From Deroplatys truncata (Eukaryota; Arthropoda; Insecta; Mantodea; Mantidae), in contig CM060990.1 of the NCBI GenBank assembly GCA_030765065.1, positions 419,811,198-419,875,197 of the forward strand: DNA of 64,000 bases, given 5' to 3'. Under the pieces are notes generated by a model. The model ran no database searches. It had not been told where the DNA came from and saw only the letters and a program-made list of their open reading frames with translations. Positions 1 to 12,900 of this stretch are shown here, piece by piece. How positions within the stretch are numbered: the first letter of the stretch is position 1; the number at the start of each line of letters is the position of its first letter. The position numbers were made by a program, and so were the translations under genes.

Positions 1-326
1 TGGCTGAAGGGAGAGGCAAGGATTCTATTCTACCATAATAAAAGTATCAAGGAAGAAGAATAATTGGTTGATTTATTATAATAACTTACCCCATTGTCTG
101 CCGGAGCGAGGACGCCATATCGTTGGGCAGCTATCCGTACACCTGAACACCGCGAAGACTAGTAACAGACTGAACTTGAAAAAACTCGTTAAGCTTGGCG
201 TCCTAACGCCATTCCCCACCAAAGAGACTGTTTCCCCTCAAACGCCCCTCCTCGGATAAACTGCCAACCTTCAACTTGGGTAACCAGAGGGCACGTTACC
301 AATATATAATCTGTGCACATGCCACA
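1..326 (-). repeat. 3' LTR of the non-autonomous element
   Basis: 326-bp terminal repeat, TG...CA, almost identical to 4386-4711. A short open frame inside it (68-259 on the plus strand) is present in both copies only because the LTRs are identical; nothing suggests it is translated. Confidence 0.8.
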
Positions 327-1911
327 TCTCCCCCTGGCCACCGAAGTCGACGTCCTCGTCGACAGAAAGAACATAAATACAAAATACAGGAAAAAACAAA
401 AGAAAGACATACCAAAAAAAATGACATAGAAATGTGTGATGTAAAATAAAAGAGCAAAACATATGTGTGGTTGCACCCAGCCGACGACATAATGGTGCTG
501 GGCGATAACGAGAAGCGAGGGACATAAGTGCTGTCGACGCAATATTGTTAATGCACTAGCTTTAGCATCCCGCACACGCACACACCACGCTGCCTTAGTT
601 CACAGGCACACTACACTGCGCAATAGGGTGATGAACTGCCGTAACTGTTTGTGGGTGGTTGAGACAGTGCCCACAACGACGATTTGTCCTGGTGTAGAAT
701 TAGCAACGCAGGTCTCTGGTGATGACAACAGGGTGGGCAGTCGCTGGCTTGGACTGCCCCCCGACATGGTGGCTCCTTATGCCACGGCAGTGTAGTGGCT
801 GCCCGACAGCTTCCCTGTGGTGTTTCTTGACTTCTGGTGTGCTCTGGGGATGCTGGTGCATCTTCTCGCTCTCTGCCCAGTAGAATACTAAAACAAAACC
901 ACCACACAATAAAGAGGATGCTCCCACAAAGAATCACACATAAAAGAAGGGTATGTCCTTTACAATTAAAGATTTTAAAGTATGAAAAGTGTACACTAAA
1001 AGAACTTTTATGACATGGGGTAAAGAGAAAAGAAAATTAGAACAAATTGGCATAAGACAGAAATTTTACAGAGTTGCCATCCAAAGTGTAACTTACAATG
1101 CTTCATAATGCAAATAACAGTAAAACAGACTCAAAGTACATAAACATGACAGAAATGAAACATAACCTTATCTTGGGATCCCAATATTACATCTTAAGAA
1201 CCAGCTGGTATCACTAACAAAAGAAAGTAAGTGCACTTACAAGACAATCACACATGACGATGAAATGAACTCATTCACACTGACCATGGCCCCAAATTAC
1301 ACACAACACTGACTTAACTATCTACTCAAACTAGGGTATGCATCACTACAAGCTACATCCACAATACATTTCTAAACTACGCCACGTGACATGCTTTCAA
1401 CTACTAGTGTCCTACTCTTGTCACCAATATAACTTCTTATCCACAGCACTATCTTTCTCATCGCAGTTTAACCATCATCTTTCATAATCATCATCATCAT
1501 TAGCATTAATAGTGCAATCTCGATCATTACTTCAATCATCATCATCTTTCAATTTTCTCTCCAAAACAAAACATCTGCACTTACGTCTCTCATTTAACAT
1601 GCTGCAAATTCAAAACATCTGACATAGGCATAACCTTCAAGAAATCACATTAATTCAGGAATTACACAAATAACATGACACTATAATGTTGCATCTACAT
1701 CCTCAAAATCAAGAAATAAGCTGGAAAACAGGTGGTATTAAAATTTGCTATCTAAGATGGTAATAAACTTGTTGCATAAACAGAGAAAAAAAAATTATTT
1801 TCATTACATTCACTTCCATCTATATAATCTCTCGTGTGAATTCATCACACACGCTATACTGGGCACGTTACAGCAACACCAATAAGCAAAATCTCTGAAA
1901 TGATACAACAA

Positions 1912-2100
1912 CTGTCGGGGTTACACTGTGGCACTTCCACCGAAGCTGACATCTCGTCTCATCTCATCTCTCCTCATCAACACCGTCGGGGTTACTCTTT
2001 CGCACATCCACCGAGGCAAATCTCAACTCCTATTTCTCACATAACCTCACACTACGCCATCGGGGTTACACTTTGGCACTCCCACCGAGGCAAATCTCAC
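1912..2100. repeat. Triplicated ~72-bp repeat inside the LTR element
   Basis: A block starting with TCGGGGTTACACT and running through CCACCGAGGCAAATCTC occurs at about 1915, 1986 and 2060 (spacing 71 and 74 bp). It lies in the non-coding interior of the element and is followed at 2198-2247 by a simple CAAAT-rich pentamer run. Confidence 0.7.
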
Positions 2101-2197
2101 CTATATCACATAACCTCAAATACACACATACATACACACACTATTCATGCAACAAATTTTCTGCAAATAAAGATCACAGCATCATTATGAAACCCAA

Positions 2198-2247
2198 AAT
2201 CAAATCATATCATATCAAATCAAATCAAATCATATCAAATCAAATCG
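2198..2247. repeat. Pentamer microsatellite (CAAAT/CATAT)n
   Basis: Run of ATCAAATCAAATCATATCAA-type pentamers inside the LTR element interior. Confidence 0.8.
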
Positions 2248-4385
2248 AATGCAACAAAACAACATCACATCATTATTCAAAACAATATTGTCACATAACA
2301 TTCCTGAAAATGAAAGCTCAATTAAGCATATAGTACACCTGAAACACATTCCTGCAGCATAACACAACAAAACAAATGATTTGCAGTTATCAAAACACAA
2401 TTCAAAATTTAAATTACACCCAAAATAATAATATACTTGCAATTTAGCAGAGACATTCATATCACATTATTCCTGAAAAACAAAGCTTAATGAAGCATCA
2501 GTCAGTGAAACAATAAATTTAGTATACCTATGTGAGTCGTAAAACTGTTTCATTCGTCCAAACTTTAGCACTCACAATGATTACATACTTACAGGTGATG
2601 TTTTTCTTTTCTCTTACTCGTTTACCACAAAATTCCCGTGCAAATTGTCCAAAATCTGGTAACACACGTACAGCTGGTTCATGAACATCCACATCGTGCT
2701 GGTCCATATTAGAAGCACATCAAACCTAATTAGGTGTAGATACTGGCAAGGTTGGTAGCTCCTGAAACTTTTACTTACATGAGTAACTGCGAAAGATTTT
2801 CCCTTAAAAATATGCATTGCGGAATTAAATAAACCAAACTTGGCAACGGAGAAGCAAAATTATCATCATTCTCAGAGCGGCTAATAGCAGTAGTAGCCAA
2901 CATTGCAAAATTCTTAAAATAACTCATACAGCGACAACTCGTTGGAATGTTCCACGTAAGAGGGGTCAATGACCGGCGGCAGACAGCTGATAACTGCGCA
3001 ACAGTCGTACCAACACTGGACAGAAAGTCTACGTCACTGTGCTCGCTAACAGGAGCAATTACTATATCAGATTTCTGTGCAGTACGCCGCTTAGGCATGA
3101 TTGCAGCACAAAAGATAACGCAACCAATAAACAAACAGTAGGACCAAGCAAACAGATTACACCAAACTAAACACTTATAGCAACACATGAATGTAAGTAG
3201 CAAGAGTAGAACATAACCAAATAAAACAGTTGCAGAAAGAACACAATTAAGCGCCCGCGGCGAAATATCAGAAAATTAAACTAACACACGGCTACACAAG
3301 CCACTTGGACACAATACCAAGATTTTTAAGCAGAATGAACATATGGAAGAAAACAAAATGATAGCTGCAGTGAGAAACCTCGAACTGGAACTTAAAAAAA
3401 CTACGTCACACTTACTGTGACCACCGCTAAGATTCTCAAAAGGAGCAGAATACAAACTTGTAATTTAAACTAGCACACAAAACTTCTCGTTTTTTCCTTA
3501 AATCAAATGTATATAATCTGATATGCACACGCAAAGAAACGCGCCAAAACACGTGCTGAGGAAGACTGGTTTCACAAGCTAAAATTATTGCTGAAATGCA
3601 TGACCACGCGGGAATTACATAACACACGTGCGTACATAAAAGTTACACGAAAAATGTCCCAGAAAAGTATAATAAACAGCTAGAAATCACAATCACTGGA
3701 ATATAAAGTTATACATTTCCAAACCACTGCTAATAAGCACAGAAAACAAGATTTGCAAACGGATAGCAAACACGTGACGAGCACATTTTGAAACAACTAT
3801 CTCGCTCGTTTCTTCTCAAATTTCACAAAAACATTTTTTTTTGAAATTAACCAGCCCGAAGAACGGAACACAGTGATATAATTTAAAGGAAATGAAGCCA
3901 ACACAAAGGGAAAAATGGAGTCAGAAGTTTTAGCGTCACCCGGCAGACAATGGAAAAAAAAATGCAAAAATGAACTCAAAATTGAAATTTCTAAACCAAA
4001 CCTTCAGAAATGATGGAAACAAAATTTAGAAGAAGAGAACCACAAATAAAAGTATAAAAATCCTCACCCTTTAGCCAGAAAGAACTTTACATTTTTAGGA
4101 CCACGTGTAGCAGAAACCGTTAAATTTGGAGGGAAAAAAAATTTTGCACTAAAATCTCAAAACAAATCAAACTAATTGCTCGGCACCTCCGCCAATTACC
4201 CGGCGACAACTCCACCAATTTGTCGCGTACCTCACATTTATGTAATTAATTATTTAACTTCAGTGGTGGGCAACTCGCTGCGAGAGGGATCGTTATTCAA
4301 ACAAAGGAAACTTTAATTTAAGAGGCACCGACAAAGGGACGCAGCAAAAGTTAACTTCACAACATAATTTCACTAATATAATTCC

Positions 4386-4711
4386 TGGCTGAAGGGAGAG
4401 GCAAGGATTCTATTCTACCATAATAAAAGTATCAAGGAAGAAGAATAATTGGTTGATTTATTATAATAACTTACCCCATTGTCTGCCGGAGCGAGGACGC
4501 CATATCGTTGGGCAGCTATCCGTACACCTGAACACCGCGAAGACCAGTAACAGACTGAACTTGAAAAAACTCGTTAAGCTTGGCGTCCTAACGCCATTCC
4601 CCACCAAAGAGACTGTTTCCCCTCAAACGCCCCTCCTCGGATAAACTGCCAACCTTCAACTTGGGTAACCAGAGGGCACGTTACCAATATATAATCTGTG
4701 CACATGCCACA
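4386..4711 (-). repeat. 5' LTR of the non-autonomous element
   Basis: Second 326-bp copy of the terminal repeat, ending ...GCCACA at 4711 and flanked by ATATTCACG. If the target duplication is 5 bp it would be ATATT, which would have to precede base 1 of the window. Confidence 0.8.
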
Positions 4712-4723
4712 ATATTCACGTTG

Positions 4724-5010
4724 TTATTGTCCATGAGCAACTTTGTTGACCCCGAGGACGACTCCGTCCACACGCAGAATGTGGAAAGCATGTGAATGAG
4801 GACGAAGAGGAATATTCGGCGCCAGTTTGGTACCAGTGACGCCCTCTTCACATCGTATTTCCACGAATTCCTCTTCCGGAATCGTTTTCGGGGACAAGAC
4901 ATGTTTGGTGTAATACTGGATGTGATAGCATAGCATTACCCGGTGTAATTTAACAATGTCGAATTTAATCAAAGGTGCATACTTCAATTTATATTTTTTA
5001 ATGACATCAG
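4724..5010 (-). other. Unassigned open stretch next to the LTR element
   Basis: Minus-strand frame open for about 95 codons between the LTR element and the minisatellite, with ordinary amino-acid composition (it includes EEEFVEIRCEEGVTGTKLAP). A second minus frame is open over part of the same DNA, which weakens the case. No family recognised. The frame runs on into the first minisatellite unit, so its start is arbitrary. It could be an old transposon or host exon fragment, or chance. Confidence 0.15.
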
Positions 5011-5030
5011 TTTTTTTATTATTGTGATGT

Positions 5031-7219
5031 TCATTGCAGTACATTAATACAACAATGTGTGTTTGTGACTCAAGGACAATGACAAGAATGCTGCCACTGC
5101 TTCTGTGTAATAACATGCTGCTGATATTTCACCTAATTTACACGTCTTCTCCAGATTTCCGATCGCCACCTCATTGCAGTACATTAATACAACAATGTGT
5201 GTTTTGTGGCTCAAGGACAATGACAACAATGTTGCCACTGCTTCTGTGTAAGAACGTATGCTGCTGATATTTTACCTAATTTACATGTCTTCTTCAGATT
5301 TCCGATCGCCACCTCATTGGAGTACATTAATACAACAATGCGTGTTTTATGGCTCAAGGACAATAACAACAATGCTGCCACTGCTTCTGTGTAATATGTG
5401 GCTCAAGGAAAATGACAACAATGCTGCCACTGCTTCTGTGTAATATGTGGCTCAAGGAAAATGACAACAATGCTGCCACTGCTTCTGTGTAATATGTGGC
5501 TCAAGGAAAATGACAACAATGCTGCCACTGCTTCTGTGTAATATGTGGCTCAAGGAAAATGACAACAATGCTGCCACTGCTTCTGTGTAATAACGTATGC
5601 TGCTGATATTTCACCCAATTTACATGTCTTCTCCAGATTTCCGATCGCCATCTCATTGGAGTACATTAATACAACAATGCGTGTTTTATGGCTCAAGGAC
5701 AATAACAACAATGCTGCCACTGCTTCTGTGTAATATGTGGCTCAAGGAAAATGACAACAATGCTGCCACTGCTTCTGTGTAATATGTGGCTCAAGGAAAA
5801 TGACAACAATGCTGCCACTGCTTCTGTGTAATATGTGGCTCAAGGAAAATGACAACAATGCTGCCACTGCTTCTGTGTAATAACGTATGCTGCTGATATT
5901 TCACCCAATTTACATGTCTTCTCCAGATTTCCGATCGCCATCTCATTGGAGTACATTAATACAACAATGCGTGTTTTGTGGCTCAAGGACAATAACAACA
6001 ATGTTGCCACTGCTTCTGTGTAATATGTGGCTCAAGGACAATGACAACAATGCTGCCACTGCTTCTGTGTAATAACGTATGCAGCTGATATTTCACCTAA
6101 TTTACATGTCTTCTCCAGATTTCCGATCGCCACCTCATTGGAGTACATTAATACAACAATGCGTGTTTTGTGGCTCAAGGACAATAACAACAATGCTGCC
6201 ACTGCTTCTGTGTAATAACGTATGCAGCTGATATTTCACCTAATTTACATGTCTTCTCCAGATTTCCGATCGCCACCTCATTGGAGTACATTAATACAAC
6301 AATGCGTGTTTTGTGGCTCAAGGACAATAACAACAATGCTGCCACTGCTTCTGTGTAATAACGTATGCTCCTGATATTTCACCTAATTTACACGTTTTCA
6401 TCAGATTTCCCATTTCCACCTCATTGCAGTACATTAATACAACAATGTGTGTTCGTGGCTCAAGGACAATGACAACAATGCTGGCACTGCTTCTTTGTAA
6501 TAACGTATGCTTCTGACATTTCACCTAATTTACACGTCTTCTCCAGATTTCCGATCGCCACCTCATTGCAGTACATTAATACAACAATTTGTGTTTTGTG
6601 GCTCAAGGAAAATGACAACAATGCTGCCACTGCTTCTGTGTAATAACGTATGCTGCTGATATTTCACCTAATTTGCACGTCTTCTCCAGATTTCCGATCG
6701 CCACCTCATTGGAGTACATAAATACAACAATGCGTGGTTTGTGGCTCAAGGACAATAACAACAATGCTGCCACTGCTTCTGTGTAATAACGTATGCTTCT
6801 GATATTTTACCTAATTTATTACACGTTTTTATCGGATTTCCCATTGCCACCTCATTGCAATACATTAATACAACAATATATGTTCGTGGCTCAAGGACAA
6901 TGACAACAATGCTGCCACTGCTTCTGTGTAATAACGTATGCTGCTGACATTTCACCTAATTTACACGTCTTCTCCAGATTTCCGATCGCCACCTCATTGC
7001 AGTACATTAATACAACAATGTGTTTTGTGACTCAAGGACAATAACAATGCTGCCACTGCTTCTGTGTGATAATGTATGTTCCTGGTATTTCACCTAATTT
7101 ACACGTCTTCATTAGATTTTCCATTGCCACCTCATTGCAGTACATTAATACAACAATGTGTGTTCGTGGCTCAAGGACAATGACAACAATGCTACCACTG
7201 CTTCTGTGTAATAACGTAT
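5031..7219. repeat. Minisatellite array, ~140-bp unit, about 13 copies
   Basis: The unit begins CTCATTGCAGTACATTAATA, continues through GGCTCAAGGACAATGACAAC, GCTGCCACTGCTTCTGTGTA and CACGTCTTCTCCAGATTTCC, and recurs every 132-150 bp from 5031 to about 7219. Some units are enlarged by internal 49-bp repeats. Copies vary by point differences and small indels. Variants cluster: the right-hand units share GTTCGTGGCTC and TTTTCATCAGATTTCCCATT forms. Many 60-95 aa frames run through it on both strands because the unit lacks stops; they are by-products. Confidence 0.9.
5397..5590. repeat. Nested 49-bp tandem repeat inside the minisatellite
   Basis: The 49-bp segment starting GGCTCAAGGAAAATGACAAC and ending TTCTGTGTAATATGT is repeated four times without interruption here and again about three times at 5735-5880. 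It is an internal slice of the 140-bp unit amplified on its own, giving a two-level repeat. Confidence 0.85.
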
Positions 7220-7684
7220 ATGTGCGATAATGTGTTTGCCCTGAAGGAAAAGCATTTTCCCTGGGTATGAATAAACATGCAGGTTTGGTTAACTTTGTAC
7301 AATAAGTGGGCTTCAATGCAATATAACAAACAACGAAAAAAATCCTTCATCCGAACCTCTATCTGTTTTGCCTTTATGATCTTTTCCGAACGTCCATCTG
7401 TTTTGTCTTTTTGATCTTTTTGCTTGCTTTCCTTGTATGTGTTTGAAATAACCTCGCCGCACCGCGAATTTTGTGTTCCCATGTTGTTATCTTCCGCGCG
7501 TTCATTTCCTACGGTTGGCAACGCTCGAGCTCCTTAGCCACGCCCAGGCCGCTATTATGCAGGATAACCGGAGATTAGTTTTCCAAACAAAACTTGTCAC
7601 AAATTACTGAGGAAAAATGTAATGTAGTAATAACAAAATGGAGCTGTACAGTGAATGAGAATTATGACTGAAATGACGTGTACT
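7220..7684. other. Stretch without recognised feature
   Basis: Unique-looking sequence. A more GC-rich patch at about 7455-7560 contains several CG dinucleotides, but no open frame or promoter signature beyond that is evident. Confidence 0.4.
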
Positions 7685-7936
7685 AAAAATATTGGCTATG
7701 TTGCTCATCTCCATTATTATGTAACCTAACCTTAAAACTGCTGACCTGCCTCACTGGCATCCCAAAATAAAAATATTGACTATGTTGCTCATCTCCATTA
7801 TTATGTAACCTAACCTTTAAACTGCTGACCTGCCTCACTGGCATCCCAAAATAAAAATATTGACTATGTTGCTCATCTCCATTATTATGTAACCTAACCT
7901 TTAAACTGCTGACCTGCTTCACTGGCAGCCTAAAAT
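7685..7936. repeat. 84-bp tandem repeat, three copies
   Basis: The landmark ATTGRCTATGTTGCTCATCT occurs at 7691, 7775 and 7859, exactly 84 bp apart. Because 84 is a multiple of three, the minus strand stays open through all copies and yields an 87-aa repeat peptide; this is more likely arithmetic than coding. Bases 7937-8313 beyond it hold nothing I recognise. Confidence 0.9.
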
Positions 7937-8317
7937 TTTCAGCCATGACAACAATGTGGATACTCTCTAACCCTAATCTTAGCCAATGGTAGCATAATTG
8001 TAACTTGTTCAGGAATGGTAACTTCCCCGTTTTAACAGTTTATCTGAAAACAAAGATAACATTTTAGGGCAATTCTGTGTGACGACTCTATTTACTATGG
8101 CGACCGTTCGCAGAGTCTTATTGAAGTGCCAACATCAGAACATATTATTCGCGGCATGCCAGCCGCTACCAACGTAATATTTAACATCGCTAGACGTTAA
8201 ACAAACGTGGAATACACACACTTATGATGAAATGTCCATGACGTTTTAAAATGCGCATTTCCAATAAGAGAAAACCTGCAAACCAACGGATGTCACACGC
8301 AATGAAGACCGTAAAGT

Positions 8318-9310
8318 TGATGCGGTATAGCAAATGTATGTAAATAATTATATCTTGCAGATCTTATAATTAGCTCCACGTTGTGGAAGCCAATTTACGA
8401 GAGCAAATATGTGTTTACTTCACGCGAAACCATCTTGTGTGACGTCATACGTTGGTTGGTTCATTTGTTCTGTTTGTAGATTCCTCTGACGTAGCAATTT
8501 ATATCAGTTTTAAATGTCCACCGGCTAGCTATTATCTTATCTAGGTAGGCATGTTTTTCTTACAGGTTGTGAAGCGGAAAAGGAATCTTTTATCCAAAAA
8601 TTACTAGTGAAGAAATGTGTTTTATAATGTTTTATTGTCTAACACGGGCACTAACACATTCACAGATTTATCTAGATAATCGCCATATTGAAACTGTTTA
8701 TAATAACTTCTTATCACTTTTAACTCACGTACTTCAACTTTAGAATATTTTATAAGATTTCTCGTGTAACTTAACGAAATGAAGGACTGATTGGCGACTT
8801 GCACTGAGAATTCCGTTGAACTGCGGAATCGACGTAGAGTGTACGGAGAATTTTGTATAACTGCGGGGACGATGTATAATGTTTTGAGAATCTTGCCGAA
8901 CTGGGGGACCCGCTACCTCAACCTTGCTATTTATAGGCTTGCCTCAAGATACACCTAAAGATTATAAATGAACTGCTATTGGCTAATAAAACGCGCCAAC
9001 ATTAGCGTCTGTTTTATTATCCAATGAAAACCACTAATACATATTACTTTTATAGAACATTCTGGAAGCTTTTTTTACTGAAAAGGCGCGAAACATTACG
9101 TAACTTCCTGGTTCCCGGTAACGATAAACAACTCATTCCTTTGCTAAAGTATTGTGTTATTGTTAACAGTTTCAATAGAGCCGTATATTATTATTTGCCA
9201 ATAATAATTACAATTATTAAACCTCTGAAATCAATGTTACATAAAAATGCATATTCATATTAAAATAATTATTTACATTAAAGTAATTTGTGATACAAAT
9301 TACCGTCTCA
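8318..9310 (-). repeat. 3' LTR of Gypsy-1
   Basis: 993 bp; on the minus strand begins TGAGACGG and ends ...GCATCA. It carries the minus-strand TATA-like CTATAAATAG (8927-8936), AATAAA (8631-8636) and a palindromic CRE-like TGACGTCA (8440-8447). A ~38-bp motif containing GAACTGCGG-type cores is repeated three times at about 8805-8920. Confidence 0.92.
8631..8636 (-). promoter_or_regulatory. Likely polyadenylation signal in Gypsy-1 LTR
   Basis: AATAAA on the minus strand about 300 bp downstream of the LTR TATA-like box, a fitting place for the R-region poly(A) signal. Confidence 0.45.
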
Positions 9311-9323
9311 TATGCCCCACTAG
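9311..9323 (-). promoter_or_regulatory. Polypurine-tract region of Gypsy-1
   Basis: On the minus strand CTAGTGGGGCATA abuts the 3' LTR. The same sequence abuts the Gypsy-2 left LTR (41210 onward), so it is conserved between the two families. Confidence 0.5.
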
Positions 9324-9982
9324 AAACATAATTATAAATATTTATAACTTGTTTAGAATTTTATAATTTGTGTTTTTAGTCTCCTAAATCTTGGAACACA
9401 CACTATCACTTTCACTTTACACTTCACACGTATTTAACACACGACATATGTTTTATCTCGCCACTACTTACTGGCTCTGGTTTAATTAATTTAGATATTA
9501 GTCTGATATCACAAATTTTTTTTATAGCAAGTACTATACCCTAAACTATTTATTTACTGCTACCAAATTGTTTACATTAAGTTGTTGACAAAAATTTATA
9601 CATTTAAGATTTTTGTAATTATTATACATATGTACCAAAATATTCACCCTCAACACAAATATTTACATTTCTTAAATCTAGGCATTGTTTTACATTTTCT
9701 GTTTGCTACATAAATATTTGTTGTTAAATTATTTTTACTAATTTTTGTTATCTTGTACTTTTATTTTAACAAATACTCTTTGAATAGTATTTATGTACTT
9801 TACTTTAATATAACATCATGCTTTATTTCACATGTTCTGTTACTAGTAAAATGTTATTTTCCTCTCAAACATTTAATCATGTCCAAAATTTATTTCTCCT
9901 TTCCTATGACGTACATATTTATCTAACCCTCTTACGTTCCAATACATTGCTCTGCATTTCATCTTTAACTATTCAGCATTTA

Positions 9983-12900
9983 TTATTTATCATCTTTGTC
10001 TTTTGTTTCACCATGATCTTCATGGTTATATGGTTTCAGCATCTCAATATGAAACTTTCCTATGCTTTTTCGAGTTGTTGGATTACATAACTCATATGTG
10101 TTAGTTCCATACACTTCAACAACTTCATATGGTCCATGGTATTTGAGAAACATTCGCCAATAAAGTTTATTTTCTTTGTCCGACAATTTCTTGGTTTTAA
10201 CCAAAACTAAATCTCCTATTTTGATCCTCCATTCCTTTCTATTCTTTTCTTCATGTTTCATTTTTCTTTTTATGGCCTTTTTCTTCATCCTCTCAAATGC
10301 TTTTCGAAACATCTCTTCTTCTGTTGGTGGTATCGAATGCGCATCTGGAATGGCTCCTGGGATTGTTTTACACATTGTATTGATCTTCTTTCCCAACTTA
10401 AGTTCACATGGTTTGTATCCTGTTACATCGTTTATGGTTTCATTTAGTAGGTTCTGAACAAAGTTCACGTATCCATACCATTGGGTGTGTTTTCGATGAC
10501 ATAACACCCTTAAATAATTTGAAATTTCTTTAATTTCCCTCTCCACTGGGTTGGAGTTCGGTCTGTATCTTGACGAAAAATATTGTTTAATGCCATTTTC
10601 TTTAAGCCCATCCATAAATTTTTTTCCTGTGAAGTACGAAGCATTATCGCTCAATACAGATTGAATAGGTCCTTCTTCTATCACATATGATTTAAGTAGT
10701 CTATTTAAACATGCTAAACCTGTAGGTTTTCTCAAAGGGTAAATTCTTACATATTTGCTGAATATATCATAACAGACAAATATATATTTATTTCCAAATT
10801 GACTTGGAGGCATCGGACCATGAATATCAATACTAATTACACATCTCGGCTTATCCCTTATAACCGAATTAGTTTCAAATGCATATGCTGCATTTATTTG
10901 CTTTGCCTTCTGACACAGGTTGCAGCACGATATAAATTTCCGAACTTTCTGACGCAATTTGGATATGTATAAATTCTCTAAAATCATAGAAGTTGTTCGG
11001 TCTGTCCCTGAGTGTGCTAACCCTTCATGAAAATTCTTAATTAGTTCCTTTTCCATGCTTTTCGGAACCATTACCTTCCAACTAGGCATTTCTTTTCCAT
11101 GCTTTTTGTATAATGTCCCATCTCGAATTGCTATAATTTCTTTCTTTGCCTCCTCAATCAATGGTGCATTTTTTTTAAGTTCAAATAATTTTGCATCCTC
11201 ATTTTGAATTTCCCCCATATTTTTCAATTTTTTAATCATTTCTTTACTTAAAGGAATTTCAATTGTCAATATTTTGACTTCATTTCTAGGCCTTTCAATA
11301 TTTTCGGGAATTTGTGGGTTGTAGTTCAATCTTGATAGTAAATCACTGAAGGTATTGTTTTTGCCAGGAATGTGGATAATCTCAATATCAAATGCAGATA
11401 TTGCATGAATATATCTAGCAAGTTTTCCACTACATAATCTACACCGTTGTATGAAAGTTAAGCTTATGTGGTCTGAATACACCTTCACCTTTTTCTGATA
11501 AATATAGGTTTTAAAACGAATTAATGAGAAATATAGTGCTCCAATTTCTAACTGAGTCACTGAAGAATTTCGCTCAATATTTGTAAGTCCTCTAGAAGCT
11601 GTACTGATGACATGAAAGTCATTGTTGATGTCTCGCTGTCCTAAAATTCCGGCGTATCCTTGCATTGATGCGTCGACATAAATCTCATATTCCAAATCTT
11701 CTCTGGGCCTCTCAAGTAATATGGACTTAGCAAAGAGTTCCTTTACTCTCTCAAAACATTTTTGATGATCCTCTGTCCATTTCCACTTATTGTTCTTTCG
11801 GAGTAGCTGCCGTAGTGGTTCTATTTCAGCCGAATATCTTGGTACGAACTTACTCTGAAAGTTCAATACCCCTAAGAGACGTCTAATTTGTTTTACGTTC
11901 CTGGGTGGCGGAATTTTCATTATTGCTTCTATTCTTTTCTGATCAGGTCTTATACCTCGTTCATCCACTACATAACCCAGAAAATTTATTTCCTTGACAC
12001 AAAATTTTGATTTTAGTATGTTCACAGTCATACCATGTTGTTGTAGTTTATTTAACACATAATGGACATTATTCATGTGTTCTTCAAATGTTTGACTAAT
12101 GATTAAGAAGTCGTCAATATACTTTATTAAAAAGTCATCTGCAGAATTTCCAAAGATACTGTGAATGGCTCTCAAAAATCCACTTCCTGAGTTTTTTAAA
12201 CCAAAAGGATTTACACAAAAGCGATACTGGATCCCTGAGTACTGAAATGAAGTGTAATCACGCACTTGCGGATCTAATTCCACTTGCCAATAGGATGCAG
12301 TGAGGTCAATGGATGTCAAAAATCTCCCTCTTGAAAGTTTTGTAATTAGTTGTTCAATTCCCTCACTTTGAAAATGATCTGGTTTCATATATTTGTTGAC
12401 ATATCTACCGTCTAAAGTTAATCTCAAACTACCATCTCGTTTAATACTCCAGCAGATTGAATTTATGTATTGAGAATTACTTTGCTCAATAATCCCATTT
12501 TCTAACATGCTATTTATTAATTGTCTAGCTTTGTCTCGAAGACTTATAGGTAAATTGTCATACTTGTGCCTATATGGTGGTACGTCTTCTACTTGAAATG
12601 TATGCTGATATACATTACATCTGCCTGGGATATTACTAAATACTGAACTATTGTTCATCAAAACATCATGAAGGATTTGTTTTTGCATTATCGTAAGATT
12701 ATAAGCTTCTTCACACTTGTATATTATTTCCTCATTTCTCTTCTCCTTCCAGCTGTTATCTGTCTCGCTCACATGGTCGTCTTCTGTTTGGATTGTAAAT
12801 TCCTCTACTTTCTCTGGCATTTCTGCTAGCTGTTGAAAATATGGCGTGGTATTCCCTTCATATTCTGTGACTACCTGCTTTATCTGACTATTTCTATCAG

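Larger units (their letters stand above)
1..4711 (-). mobile_element. Non-autonomous LTR retroelement (LARD-like)
   Basis: Two direct repeats of 326 bp (1-326 and 4386-4711) bound a 4.06-kb interior. They differ at about one site, so the insertion is very recent. Each begins TG and ends CA. Read on the minus strand, the base run just before the 326-to-1 copy is a purine tract (AGGGGGAGA), which is a good polypurine tract and sets the orientation: 5' LTR at 4386-4711, 3' LTR at 1-326. No convincing primer-binding site follows the 5' LTR. The interior has no long reading frame and no recognisable gag, protease, reverse transcriptase or integrase, so it must depend on another element. Family is undetermined. 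The window starts exactly at the LTR edge, so the left flank and target duplication cannot be read, and the LTR could extend further left. Confidence 0.75.

Noticed and set aside
189-581. 130-aa and overlapping minus-strand frames across the 3' LTR edge
   Set aside because: Several overlapping frames cross the LTR boundary and none resembles a retroelement protein.
4724-5116. 130-aa gene on the minus strand
   Set aside because: Its N-terminal third is minisatellite unit, another frame is open over the same DNA, and no family is recognised. Kept only as a low-confidence open stretch.
5031-7219. CRISPR-like or protein-repeat array
   Set aside because: Units are ~140 bp and adjoin each other without unique spacers; short frames through the unit are not conserved between copies. 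It is a minisatellite in eukaryotic DNA.
7683-7946. 87-aa repeat protein on the minus strand
   Set aside because: Open only because the 84-bp unit is divisible by three; no start context or homology.
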